A DNA stretch of 64,000 nt, taken from NCBI GenBank assembly GCA_026075535.2, contig AP026550.1, positions 8,370,001 through 8,434,000 of the forward strand. Direction: 5' to 3'. Shown here in pieces: positions 34,301 to 44,490 of this stretch. The stretch is from Tricholoma matsutake. Its lineage: Eukaryota > Basidiomycota > Agaricomycetes > Agaricales > Tricholomataceae. The notes under the pieces are model-generated. The model made no database searches. It worked only from the letters and a program-made list of their open reading frames with translations, and had not been told where the DNA came from. The first letter of the stretch is position 1. Each line of letters opens with the position of its first letter. A program made the position numbers and the translations under genes.

Positions 34301-35680
34301 CATTAGCAAGCAATGAGTATGCCTGCAGATTCTCAGTTCTGCAAGGTCTCATACCATCCATTTCCCTTCGCTAGTTTAGCTTGGGGCCTGGCAGCGACAT
34401 CAGGTGCCCATCATAAGTTCCACCTTGATGCTGATGGATTTGGTACCCACATCAAGGTCATCAGTGAAGGGGGATGCAAATGGTGGGTCATTGCAACTCC
34501 CAAAAATCCCCAGGCACTTGCCAGCACCCTGTTGTTCACTGGGAGCTTTGGCATTGACGATGTGGATGTGGATAACTATGATTTTGAAGCTGTGCTCCTC
34601 ACGCCTGGCATGGAGCTGTGAGTCATTTTTTGCTTTTTGGATTTGGGATGATAATACAGGATGGATAGGAATATGAGGCCCGGTACATTGCATGCTGTGT
34701 TCACTCCCAAGTCTGCTATCTGTTTAGGTGGCCATTTCTACAGCATCGGAACCATCACTTGTACAGTCTACTCCATCATCCACACCTTTGTTGGCAGCCA
34801 GACTCTGACAAATATGGAACATGCCACCAATTCTAGAACCCTTCTTTGCTGCCTCCTTATCCATATTTATGAGGAATCAGTGGCAAGTGGGTTTTCAGCC
34901 ACTCCAGAGCAGCCAATCCCAGTAGGGAATCATCTTCCTGCATTTAATACCTGGGAAGGAGTCATCAAAATCGTCAATCTCGTCAATGTCATAGAACTTG
35001 AAGAAGTTTTGCATTGGCAGACGTATACTCAAAATGGCTTATCGTACAAAGAGCAGCAGGCCATGAAGCATTGCCATAAACTGGGTAGAGAGCTCCTGCA
35101 CTGGCTATGGTGCAACTACAGCTTCAGCATCTTTGCGGAACATGCTGGATCATGGGATAAATGGAGAATCTTTTATTTTACAGGTCTTGCTAGCCAAACT
35201 AAGGCCATTTCCTTCTATCTTGAGCGGGCATTAAAGGTGAACTTGAAGCCAGAGGAAGATGGCTGTACATCCGAGCAAGTGGTTGCAGCTATTTACCAAG
35301 TTTTCCAAAACAACTGACTATTTTGGAGAGCATGGCACACCATCAATGACAGTCATTCCCAACAGTTCTTATCATGGACAGATGCAAACTTCAAGGTCTC
35401 CATCAGACAACCTGTGAAGTGTTTCCCTGCAGATGAATTTGGTTTGCATGCATTTTGTATAAACATCATTAAGCTGACTTGTTCCCAGATGATAGCATAG
35501 AGATGGGCCCTCTTGAAGACAATGACAAAGATGATGATGATGACAAAGACAAAGACAAAGATGAAGACCAGGACGTGGAAATGGATGGGCATTCAGAAGG
35601 AGGTTCAGGAGAGGACTCAGTGGAGGAGAATGCTCGTATGTGGAGATTGGACCTATCTTTAGTTCCTGTAGCTCACTGAT
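31301..35680 (+). pseudogene. JmjC-like dioxygenase gene linked to Plavaka, decayed
   Basis: JmjC proteins are 2-oxoglutarate/Fe(II) oxygenases, many of which demethylate histones. Start: ATG 31301 (MAWFTPILFDP), shared with the dioxygenase on the left. After an intron at about 31376-31435 come KFIDTTTGWEQLEM and KHQAIVYGALFNYQLLDIV. A long acidic and Gln-rich middle (32590-33110) and a Lys/Arg-rich block (33290-33430, KKRKRKEIE) follow. The JmjC-like core at 34380-34780 shows the metal-binding HxD in KFHLDADGFGTH (His 34421-34423, Asp 34427-34429), the distal His in GTLHAVFTP (34691-34693) and AICLGGHFYSIG. A helical C-terminal part runs to 35317, then an acidic tail (DKDDDDDKDKDKDED). TGA at 31500-31502 and several frame changes mark it as decayed, though metal ligands are intact. 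The JmjC call rests on motif spacing only. Confidence 0.5.
34313..35317 (+). CDS. JmjC-like catalytic region (best-preserved segment)
   Basis: Two consecutive open segments (34313-34621 and 34661-35317) joined by a short intron near 34623-34660 carry the core of the JmjC-like protein. The HxD motif, a GG-x-W-W-V-I strand, the distal His and the ICLGGHFYS strand are all present. C-terminal helices include YKEQQAMKHCHKLGRELLHW. Listed separately because it is the segment most useful for a structure-based search. Confidence 0.5.
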
Positions 35681-35699
35681 GTTTATCCTATAGCAAAGC

Positions 35700-36307
35700 G
35701 ACAAAAGGCTAGCTGAAAGGCTGGACCCCTTACACTTCCCTATTAGGAGCAGCTTTCACCACACACAACAGGTCTCTGAACCTGCCATTTTTTTACAACC
35801 TCGCTACTTTTATGACCCTGATGCCTTCAACGTTTCAACATTGGGCAGTTGTGTACCTTGAATATGGCTTTACTCCCAAATTACTATCCCCCATGCTTTG
35901 CAATCAAAATCTGATTTCAAAATCCTTCCTGATACAGTTGTACAACAGAGTAAGTACTAGAGGTAGTGATGATTGAGAAAGTTGAAGACTAGCAAAAAAA
36001 TTACTCTCATAATAGTACAAGTTGATTCAGACATGGCACTGGCTAAGGCTCCAACCGTTTAGTTTATGCTTACTCAATGAAGGTCAAGTATACATAAATG
36101 GTAGCCTAAACAGTATAACCATCTATATGCCATTTAATAACTTCAGTATGTACACAGTTTAAAATATTAGTATTTGATGAAAGTGTTCAAGGTTTTTATT
36201 GAGCTAACTAACCTCTCTTGCATGAAGCGAGGGGCCCAAAAGTAGGGGCCACAAAAGTAATTAATGATCAAAACAAAAAAACTTGCACTTTTCACAGGGA
36301 GGCCGCC
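35700..36307. other. Region without a recognised gene
   Basis: AT-rich sequence; no open frame with motif. On the minus strand, an intron-like tract (GCAAGTTTTTTTGTTTTG) near 36265-36290 lies just past palindrome 36308-36327, in keeping with the modules described elsewhere. Confidence 0.4.
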
Positions 36308-36327
36308 CCATGAGCAGCTGCTCATGG
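36308..36327 (-). repeat. 20-bp palindrome, family P (copy 1)
   Basis: CCATGAGCAGCTGCTCATGG, a perfect palindrome. On the minus strand it is preceded by CCAACCACCG and followed by GGGCGG, as in other family members. Confidence 0.85.
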
Positions 36328-36542
36328 CGGTGGTTGGGTGAGCTGCCGCTTCCGTGTCTCTTGTCCCCGTTTTCCCTGTATGTGTTAGCATCCTTCATCT
36401 GATGCTGACACAGTGGTGGTAATGTTGCCCATACCTTCACTTCTGGTTGTTCGCTCTCCCCCACTGTTTGTGGTTCGTCCTCTTCTGGTGGTTACTGTCT
36501 GGAAGTTGTCCCATCCCCTGTCCCGTTGCTCCCCGTTTCCAC

Positions 36543-36562
36543 CCACGAGCAGTTGCTCACTG
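36543..36562 (-). repeat. 20-bp palindrome, family P (copy 2)
   Basis: Minus-strand reading CAGTGAGCAACTGCTCGTGG followed by GTGG. The inner stem GAGCA/TGCTC is exact; the outer part is imperfect. Confidence 0.7.
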
Positions 36563-37275
36563 TGGGGGTTGGAGGTGCTGCTGTTGTTGTGGTGGTAGCC
36601 TGAGCAGTGGCTGTGTGGTCCTCCATGTTGTCATCTTCCTGTCATTTTCCACAGCATCAGTCCATTAGAGCGTTGGTCTTGTCCTGGTGGTTGTCCTCGT
36701 CATTGTCCTCCCTTCATCGTCGTCGTTTTCATCCGCTGTCTCCGTCGTTATAATGTAATGGTGGCAGGTGCTGGGTTGGTGGATGATCTGGGGGTGGGGT
36801 GTGAGTTGTGGTGGGTGGAGATGGAAATAGGGGACGTACCTGGCAGTCTTCAGGTCTCCCAACACCCCTTTGCGGTCTCCTATGCCCAAACAAGAGCCTC
36901 GCATCCCATTTGGATGGGGAGGAGGGGTGGTGTTGTGTTGCATGCATTGTTGGCTGTTGTCAAGCTGAAAACACTGTAGCAGTGTAACCTATGGAAAAGA
37001 ACATTTTTCTAGTTATAGTTGAGGAGAAAGAAAAAACTTACTACATATTTTGATGGTGGAAGCAAGGATCTGGTGACTTGTGAGAATACAAGTTATGATC
37101 TAACAAAGGAGACTATTAGTAGTGAAAAGAACAAGAAAAGGAGGAGAAATTATGTAGGGAACCTGTTAAAATATTCCTTACTATGTAGAGCAAGTTGTGC
37201 CAGTGAAGATCCTTAGCTCTAGTTAGCATAGGTGGATATCAAGCAAGTAACAAGTCCATGATCCCTGCATCTGCA
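36563..37275. other. GC-skewed low-complexity region
   Basis: Stretches biased to G/T on the plus strand with TTGTCCTCGTC-type words. Open frames on either strand are chance frames in skewed sequence. No gene is recognised. Confidence 0.5.
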
Positions 37276-38427
37276 GCTCGATAGCGGTATTTGTGGACAC
37301 TCCAAATCCATCGAAAATAAATTCCCAAAAAGGAAAATACAAAAAAGGAAAGAGGGAAGATCGACCAATGGTGCGGTAACCGTGTTTGTGGTCTTGATAG
37401 CCAGTATCGAGTTCCCACACTAGTATCAAGGCCACATTTGGCCTCGATAGCCTAGTACCACTGCAATGTTCAGTATTCTGGGTCTGCCACCATGCTTCAA
37501 ATACCACTATAGTGTCAGCTGTGATCATCCCTTTTATTGCTACACTGAGGTCACCTCGATATGTTGTCTTGTGCTGTTCTGGATCTCAATGTCTTGGTGT
37601 CTCACTGCTCTCTCTCTATTTCTTGGGCTTATCCCCTTGTGACTTTTCATACCTGCACTCTGAGTATTCCCGCTGATGGATATTTGAAGTCTTGGGGATC
37701 TACAATATTTTGGGTCTCGACACGACACAATTTAAAATTTTGTCATGTGCACAGCCACCCTCTCGATGAAAATCTTTGGACCACCGTATCTCCTCTGCCC
37801 TTGCCTTGTTTTCTGTCATCTTTTTTTCTAATTAACGAGTTATTTCCCTGCAATGATTAGTCCACATGTGTGATCCTTCAATTTAAGAAACCCATGCATC
37901 TTGTCCCTCAAAATTTCCTGTTCCACCACCAGGATACCCTCAGTTTACCTAGTTCTTTCTGCCATTTAATCTATAACAGGCTGATACAGAGTGCTTAGTC
38001 CTGGAATTTTAGGTCCTCACTTTGCTCTCACACTTTCCAGATTTGTTGTATTTTTGACTTTCTTGTTACACATTCATCCATCCATTATCAATCTTGTGCT
38101 TAACCCCAACTAATTATGCTGCAGAAAGCTTCTCCATCCCTCATTTCAACAGGTTTTCATCCATATGCTAATCCTATATGTGTGATGTACATATACTTTG
38201 TAATTGAAGATGTGTAGTGTATGCAAGCCAAAATAACTAGTCTAATTCTGTATTTCACATGACATGCACAAATATATTCATGTCCAGTGACCCACTTCAT
38301 TAAATGGTGAGATGCACAGTTACTACGAGGAGGTGCTGTCGATCTTCCCTCTTTCCTTTTTTGTATTTTCCTTTTTGGGAATTTATTTTCGATGGATTTG
38401 GAGTGTCCACAAACACTGCTATCGAGC
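37276..38427. mobile_element. 1.15-kb element with 90-bp terminal inverted repeats
   Basis: Bases 37276-37365 and 38338-38427 are inverted complements with only a few mismatches over 90 bp, starting GCTCGATAGC. The 970-bp interior has no gene. Further CGATAGC-type words occur just inside the left arm (37395-37455). The structure fits a non-autonomous foldback or MITE-like DNA element. I found no convincing target duplication, so the exact border is uncertain by a few bases. Confidence 0.82.
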
Positions 38428-38514
38428 CTAAAATTGACAGTATACTGGTGTGACATATGTCACTCAATTCTGCTTTTTGACCAGGCTGTCACTATGGTAC
38501 AGCCCCTTCACAAC

Positions 38515-38673
38515 GGCCTCTATTTAGTTGTTGTTTGGTTCTATCAGCAATGGAACTCTACATGCTGACGAGCCGAGTACATGGCAAAGTTGCACCTGTA
38601 TCTTGCTTCATAGGGGCTCGGCACGGGGTTCATCGCTGATATGTAGAACCAAACAAACAACAAAACAGGGGCC
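38515..38673. mobile_element. Small MITE-like element (159 bp)
   Basis: The ends GGCCTCTATTTAGTTGTTG... and the complement GGCCCCTGTTTTGTTGTTT... form imperfect inverted repeats of about 35 bp that meet again at TTTGGTTCTA and CAGC. The terminal GGCC and T/G-rich start resemble Harbinger-type small elements. No target duplication is clear. Confidence 0.6.
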
Positions 38674-38785
38674 TATCATTGACATGATATCGGCTGTAAT
38701 CATTCCCAGAGCTCAGCACTCAGCACTCAGATATCTTGTGGCCCTCAACTCAGAGTCCTGACTAGTCAGCTTCTGGACTGAAGCT

Positions 38786-38797
38786 TGGACTATATAA
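38786..38797 (+). promoter_or_regulatory. Probable TATA box of the DUF6698-like gene
   Basis: GGACTATATAAAGG lies about 50-60 bases before the ATG at 38846, a typical fungal spacing. Confidence 0.6.
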
Positions 38798-38845
38798 AGG
38801 CTATGGCTGGGACCTAGCCACTCTTCACCGGCTTGACACTTGATA

Positions 38846-40273
38846 ATGCCTGTCAACGATGAAAACCACCAAACTTCTTCTGCCATGCATCATCAACAGC
38901 AGGACAATGCACTTCATTTGGGACCACATAAAAGGCCGTAAGCATTGTTACCATCTTTAATCTCACTAAAGTTCTTGAAACTCCTTGTGAATAACTAGCT
39001 GTATTGGCGACCCTCTCGTACACTATGGGCATCACTTTGGCCGCACTGTGCATGCCTTGTGTAACGTTCATGCATTAATTACTAGCGGGCTTCTGCACAA
39101 TGGTGAATGCGCAGATGACCCAGAAGAATCCTTTACCACAGAGTAAGTGCTTCTCCCAGCCTCATATTCCCGCTGATGATTCCCACCAGACAAAGGCTGG
39201 AGTATCACATCTACAGGACCCTTCTAAACATGGTTCCAGGTTTAGAGGAGCATTTAGTTAACAGCTCGGATGAAGAAACATGAATGATTGCAGATCTGGT
39301 CTGTAACAAACTTCTGATAGGCTGTGCTGTGCTAATGAAGAATCACATCTGAAGCTGCAGAAAGGTGCATCAAGTGCACGATCAGATGATACTAAAGGCC
39401 TGAAAAGCGCTGTTCTCAACTGGATTGTCCCTCGGGGAGATTCACTTACTCCCCCTATTCCTCATAATGTCAAGCCAAGTCGTGGGTTTAATCATGACAA
39501 GACTGGCCAACTATTGTGCCCGGTGGAGTTTGACTGGTCTGATGAAGAGTAAATAGTTTCTCACCTGCTGCACAGTTGACATCTAATGCACTTTGGTCAG
39601 GGTCAAGGCACAGCTGCATAGCAGTGATATCACGGTGCCCAGTGATCAATGGCCAATCCTCTTATACAAGGAGCATAAGTATGACCCAGAGGATCCTTGG
39701 GATGGGCTCCTGCGAAGTGCCATCTTGGTCTCGGTGAGTTCTCGAGCCCTAAATGTGCGACCTACTAATTTTACCTTCCTGAAGGCCTATAAATACATAT
39801 TCACATCGCTGAGTTCAGTTGAAAAGGAACCCAAGGCCACACGCTCCAGAAATGCCTGGATACACGGAATGACCCAGGTCACTATGGCATCGATCACTTA
39901 CATAGTGACTCAGGTACGGCGCTGCACTGTCTTCATCAGCTTCTTGTTGTGATTAGAGCTCTCACAGGTCAGATTCGCACTATCATCTTCCACAATGTTT
40001 ACTCAGTCTGATATGATCACAGATTCTGAGCACTTTTACAACAGCATCCTTCAATTTCTTGAGGATGCAGATGAGAACAATGAGGCGGACACTTTGCTAA
40101 TCTGGTGGAACCGGTGAGTTGCCAGCCAATCAAGCTCTAACTTTTCCTCACTGTCACCTAGCCAGATATTTCCCACCTACTCTTCTGCTCAACGTCCTGT
40201 CACCAAAAATAGTGCATTAGCGAAACTAAAGGAGAAAAGGGCTGCACTTAAGGCACAAAACCATGAGTTATAG
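38846..40273 (+). pseudogene. DUF6698-like gene with a single internal stop
   Basis: The encoded protein matches an Agaricomycete family of unknown function that I recall as DUF6698. Eight exons: 38846-38937, 38999-39142, 39190-39298, 39361-39548, 39601-39733, 39785-39913, 39968-40113, 40162-40273, 1053 nt in all, with every phase closing. Blocks: DPLVHYGHHFGRTVHALCNVH, YRTLLNMVPGLEEHL, SARSDDTKGLKSAVLNWI, GFNHDKTGQLLCPVEFDWS, DPEDPWDGLLRSAILVS, YKYIFTSLSSVEKEPKATRS, IHGMTQVTMASI, DSEHFYNSILQFLED, QIFPTYSSAQRPVTKNSAL. The sole lesion is a TGA at 39281-39283 in SSDEET*MIADL. Splice sites and the TATA box are intact, so the loss is recent, or the stop is a sequencing or allele difference. Function unknown. 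Confidence 0.72.
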
Positions 40274-40675
40274 TTATCCAATGTTTTAGACATGTATGCC
40301 AATGAGATAATATTTCCCATCATAAATTTGCTCCCTTTTCTCCCTTTGCATCATGAGCAAGTGTTGTTACTTTCCCAGTGTCATCTGCCTGTGTTATAGT
40401 TCTTCTGCCAGAGACAGTGTCTCCAATACTTCACAGGATATCTCTGTCTGTATACCACATATCCAGGTCATCCAGGAACTCAATAAAAGTGCAACTTGCT
40501 ATTCTTCTGCTTAGATATAGGCATTGTTCACAAGCCTCACAATTCTTATATGACTGACCTGACCTGGGGTCCTTCCATCTTTGTCTATTCTACAAAACCA
40601 TGCTCACATCTCCAGATCTGCCATGGCCTTTCAACATTGTTGAGATGAATAATTCTTCTGGCTTATGCAATATGA
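40274..40675. other. 3' flank of the DUF6698-like gene
   Basis: No gene. AT-rich with scattered TTCTTCTG words. Confidence 0.5.
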
Positions 40676-41128
40676 TATGTTTTCTGATATGTCTCATAAG
40701 CCCCGAAATAATTCTGTTACAGTCAATGACCTGATTTCTTCCATCTCATGATAGGGTTCAATGTTGTTACAATTCTTCTGCATGTGAAGCACAAGTCATT
40801 TTCTTCTGTGTCTGGATGTCATCCACACTACATCCAATCCACCTGAGTTCCTCCATTTGTGACAAGTTGTCAATGGCTTTTCTGCTTGTGAAACATGGTA
40901 TGCTTTCTGATATGTCTGGTGCCGTGTGTAAGCTCCGAAATAACTCTGCTACAGTCAATGGCTTGAGTTCTTCCATCTCATGACAGGATTCCTACCACTT
41001 CAATTTTGTTACAATTCTTTGGCACATGAAGCACAAGTCATCTTCTTCTGTGTCTTCAAAACATCCACACTACATCCAATCCACCTGAGTTCCTCCATTT
41101 GCAACAAGTCATCGATGGCTTCAAGATC
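40676..41128. repeat. Tandem duplication, two units of about 234 bp
   Basis: Unit 1 starts near 40676 and unit 2 near 40910. Shared strings in the same order include TTTTCTGATATGTCT or TTTCTGATATGTCT, CCGAAATAA, ACAGTCAATG, TTCTTCCATCTCATGA, GTTACAATTCTT, TGAAGCACAAGTCAT, and CTACATCCAATCCACCTGAG. The units differ at scattered positions and by small indels. Confidence 0.85.
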
Positions 41129-41997
41129 TTTGCAGTTGGTCCAATTATACTGGGTGATGGCCTCAGGTGGGGTTCTTCTAGGCATGGTAACAAACAGAAA
41201 GCTGGCCGTCTCTTAGATATCTTGATCACAATTCAGATTTCATGCAGCTATTGTACATTTGCAGATTTAATCTGTTGCTCATGAACATTACCTAGGTTGG
41301 CTCAATTGCATTCATGATCCTTTCTTCAAACTATGTCTGGTTGGTGCTTCATGAAAGTAAATGGCATTATTCTACCCTCGATGAATTTGGCAAAGGCTAC
41401 TGTCCTTTAAAATTCATTAGCAGCCTACCTGCAAGACTTATGGATGTGTTGGACATTTTATATCATACCAGCTTTTATATAGTGTAATAAAGTATGGTCA
41501 ATGTAACCGCATTTTCCTGATGAGGGGGCACGACAATGACACCTGCAAATGAGCCCCACGATGACCAAAAGTTTTTTTTCTTTTCTTTTCTTCTTATTCA
41601 ATTGTACTAATAAGCAATTCTACTTCATTTTCTAGGGAAAAACTCGACCAGCTACGCTGAAAATGGGCACCCTGACCCCAACCGATGATATGCAATGTGT
41701 ATTGTCATTTGGGGCATGTAAGTTTTTTCTTTTCTTTCTTTCTTATTCAATCATACTAACCATTAGATTAATTGATTTTTTAGGGAAAAAACTCGAGGAA
41801 TCACCCCGTGCCCCAGGTGATGAACAAAGGAGGAAATGAGAGGGGTGGAGCAGGGAACAGATGGTGATGGGAGGGGACAGCGCTCAGAGGCCCATATAGG
41901 GCAGGTATGCACCCCACCCCTCTTTTACCCACCACCTCACACTGATGACCCCCCACCACCTTCCCCAGGGCATGACGAACCAGCACCTGCCACATGT
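41129..41997. other. Region without a recognised gene, two intron-like T-rich tracts
   Basis: Two tracts, at 41570-41636 and 41720-41783, have the look of introns: T-rich, CTAAC- or CTAAT-like branch sequence and an AG end followed by GGAAAAA. They flank or follow TCATTTGGGGCATG-type words, as in the modules at 43.3-43.8 kb. No coding frame connects them. Confidence 0.4.
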
Positions 41998-42017
41998 CCA
42001 TGAGCAACTGCTTGTGG
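41998..42017 (+). repeat. 20-bp palindrome, family P (copy 3)
   Basis: CCATGAGCAACTGCTTGTGG, followed by GGTGG. The arms pair over nine positions if G.T pairs are allowed; loop AC. Confidence 0.8.
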
Positions 42018-42127
42018 GGTGGATCATGGGTGGATCCTCTGACAATGGGGATGAGGGTGATGACAAGTGCAACCCAGCACCCAGCACCACCACTGAGATG
42101 ACCAGGCCATGGCACCAGACCCCTCCA

Positions 42128-42147
42128 CTACAAGCAACTGCTTGTAG
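42128..42147 (+). repeat. 20-bp palindrome, family P (copy 4)
   Basis: CTACAAGCAACTGCTTGTAG: nine exact pairs around loop AC. Compared with copy 3, both arms have changed together. Confidence 0.85.
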
Positions 42148-43374
42148 GGAGTAAGGCTGGTGCATAGGAGGCAGAGACAACACGGTGAGAGGGACAGGGA
42201 CAGGGACAACAATGATGGGGATGGGGACATGATGGGGCAACAGGCTGACAATGAGGCATCAGGGGTCTGGGGGATTTTTTCGCTTCTTTCGAGTAGATTT
42301 TGTATCTTAGTGGCTTGAAATTTACTCTGATACATGATGAAACTATTCTATCAATGGGATGAAAAAACATTATTGGCAGGTTCTTTCATTCCTCTTAAAC
42401 CCCTGGAAAGTTGATGAAATTCAACCCAGGTAGAGGGGTGTTATTTATGCCCATATAAAGATGAAAACCATCCCATGGGATGAATTTGGTGTGGGATGAA
42501 CTGGGGACAAAATGTGGGAGGTTTTCATCCCATCAACTCATCCCTTACAGGTAGGAAAAGGCATTCTTTTTCACTCCTCTTAGTGGTAGATTTTCATGCC
42601 AACTCCTGATGAAACTTATTCCATTTTGGGGTTTATCAATACATGAAAACTATACCATAAATATATCATTTTACACTATCTAAAGGTATGAAATGTGGGA
42701 TAGTTTTCCTACCCCTCAGGCCCCATAGTGTAATTGTGAGCAGAACAACATCTATACCTAGCGTATTTGGTAATATCATGATACATATGTACAAATACAC
42801 CAACAGAGAAGAGGACACATCAGGTCTGGTTTCTGCCGTGAGCACATCCTAAACCATTGTGCTCATTTTTCTTTGTCCCACCCACCTGCTCCCTTCAGTG
42901 TTTTGTACAGCTGGTTTGGATTTTGGCACTCATTTCCCACTCTGGCTGTCCAAACGCTCAGGACCTGCTCTGGTTTGCCTTATTCTCAGGAATATTGAAT
43001 ATTCTTGATCATCTGATCAAAATATTTCCACTTTGAAAGGGCAAAACCACCAGGTCCTCTGCAAACCCAAGTTATCTGTACCTAAGAATAACTTGTCCTT
43101 CCTTCCCACATTACAATTGTGACTAAGATGCAATAGTTATCTTATCAGCCACTGGATGTAACAGTTCTGGTTCTCGGTTTGGACCAGTTTGAACCAAGCT
43201 TTTTGAGGGGGCTGAAGCTGCCCCACCATACTGATATTTCCCAAAATGGAAATGCTGACAAAGGTCATCGATGTTCATTTTCCCAACCACATGCCAGCTC
43301 ATTGCCACACTACCACCACTGTCAATGACACCGCCTCCTCCACTCCTCCTATCCCTAGAATCAACAGCAGAAAT
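42148..43374. other. Region without a recognised gene
   Basis: Contains repeated GGGATGAA/TTCATCCC words between 42330 and 42560 in both orientations, which may be an eroded inverted-repeat element. No coding frame is supported. Confidence 0.4.
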
Positions 43375-43406
43375 GGGCCCAAATGACAATGACATCATTT
43401 GGGCCC
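43375..43406 (+). repeat. Perfect 12-bp stem hairpin before an intron-like donor
   Basis: GGGCCCAAATGA at 43375-43386 and TCATTTGGGCCC at 43395-43406 are exact inverted complements around an 8-base loop. Three bases later comes GTAAGTTTTTTTT, a donor-like start of a T-rich intron-like tract that ends in TTTCTTAG near 43463. Confidence 0.85.
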
Positions 43407-43536
43407 CTGGTAAGTTTTTTTTGATGTTCTTTACTTATTCAACTTATATTTTTCATTTCTTAGAGGTTTGATTTATAACAATGGAACAACACCCAGACAA
43501 TGACAGTGGCCACCACAGAAGCACCCCCAACCACTG

Positions 43537-43556
43537 CTGCAAGTAACTGCTCGCAG
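43537..43556 (+). repeat. 20-bp palindrome, family P (copy 5)
   Basis: CTGCAAGTAACTGCTCGCAG followed by GGTGG and preceded by CCAACCACTG. Seven of nine arm positions pair. Confidence 0.75.
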
Positions 43557-43690
43557 GGTGGGAACATGTGCAACTAATCGGTGAGAGAATGGCAATGCTG
43601 CCACCAGACCAAACAGAATGACAACAGAACGACGAGATGGTGGGAGACAAGGGGGAGACAATGAGAAGAAGGCAAAGCAAACAAATAAAA

Positions 43691-43721
43691 GGCCCTAGAG
43701 ACGTCAAATGTCTCTTGGGCC
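43691..43721 (+). repeat. Hairpin before a second T-rich tract
   Basis: GGCCCTAGAGAC at 43691-43702 pairs with GTCTCTTGGGCC at 43710-43721 except for one T.T mismatch. An inverted relative with a perfect 13-bp stem lies at 55240-55271. Confidence 0.8.
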
Positions 43722-43844
43722 ATTGACAAATTTTTTTTTCTTTCTCATCTCGTTATTTTGTTACCAACACACTTTTTCAGGTACTAACCAGAACTGCTGA
43801 CAACAATGACAGGACAATGAAGACCCAGTACCCACCACACACTG

Positions 43845-43864
43845 CTGCGAGCCCCTGCTCGCAG
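43845..43864 (+). repeat. 20-bp palindrome, family P (copy 6)
   Basis: CTGCGAGCCCCTGCTCGCAG followed by GGTGGATTGTGGGTAC. Eight of nine arm positions pair. A close relative with the same right flank is at 55089-55108 in the opposite orientation. Confidence 0.8.
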
Positions 43865-44482
43865 GGTGGATTGTGGGTACTTGATGATGAACCAAGGGTG
43901 GTAGGGGATGGAGGACAACAATTATAGGAGAACCAGGACCAGGACAAGACAGTGACAACAGGGATAAGGAGGACCACAATGAAACATGGGGCAGGGTGGG
44001 GACATGGGAATGACAATGATGCCCAGGCCAACTCAAGCACCCCACTGGTGCTTGTTGGCAAGTGCTGGGGCTGTGATGCAACACAATGGTACCGCGGGCC
44101 CATGCCTTTAACCCCCCTCCCTTGCATCCTTTGTGAGAGGGTACTTGAATTTTATTTTATCTTATATGCTTTAGATGATGGGATGACCCTCCCCCCATGT
44201 TTTGTGTGGGGTGGGAATTATTATTTTTTCAGTTTAATATTGTTGCTCTGCCCCCTCATGTTTGCATGAGAGGGCTTAGTTTTTTTTATGTACATAATAG
44301 CATAGGACCTCCGAATACATAAGATTTTAAACAACTGAATGTAATACTTGAAGTTGTCTTTGTAAGCAACCTTTTTTGGATGTCAGTTTGCAAGGGTACT
44401 TGAAGTTGGAGATAACAAGAGTGCCAACTTCCAGGGTCTGCAAGTAGGCTTTTGACACATCATTGGGCTTGTCTGGTGTGTG
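43865..44482. other. Region without a recognised gene
   Basis: Rich in GGGACAAT- and CCCCCTC-type words, then AT-rich up to the left target duplication of hAT element 3. Open frames are chance frames. Confidence 0.5.
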
Positions 44483-44490
44483 GAAACAGG
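44483..44490. repeat. Left 8-bp target duplication (GAAACAGG) of hAT element 3
   Basis: GAAACAGG here and again at 59120-59127, 14.6 kb away, on the outside of TAG... and ...CCCTA ends. The two belong to one hAT insertion that was later expanded by nested insertions. Confidence 0.88.

Noticed and set aside
36400..36980. Several overlapping open frames on both strands
   Set aside because: They come from strand-skewed low-complexity DNA and have no conserved motif; the region fits the palindrome-hairpin modules better.
41800..42335. Overlapping minus-strand frames of 80-118 codons
   Set aside because: Pro/Ser/His-rich translations of G-rich repeats, no motif, no start context; not coding.
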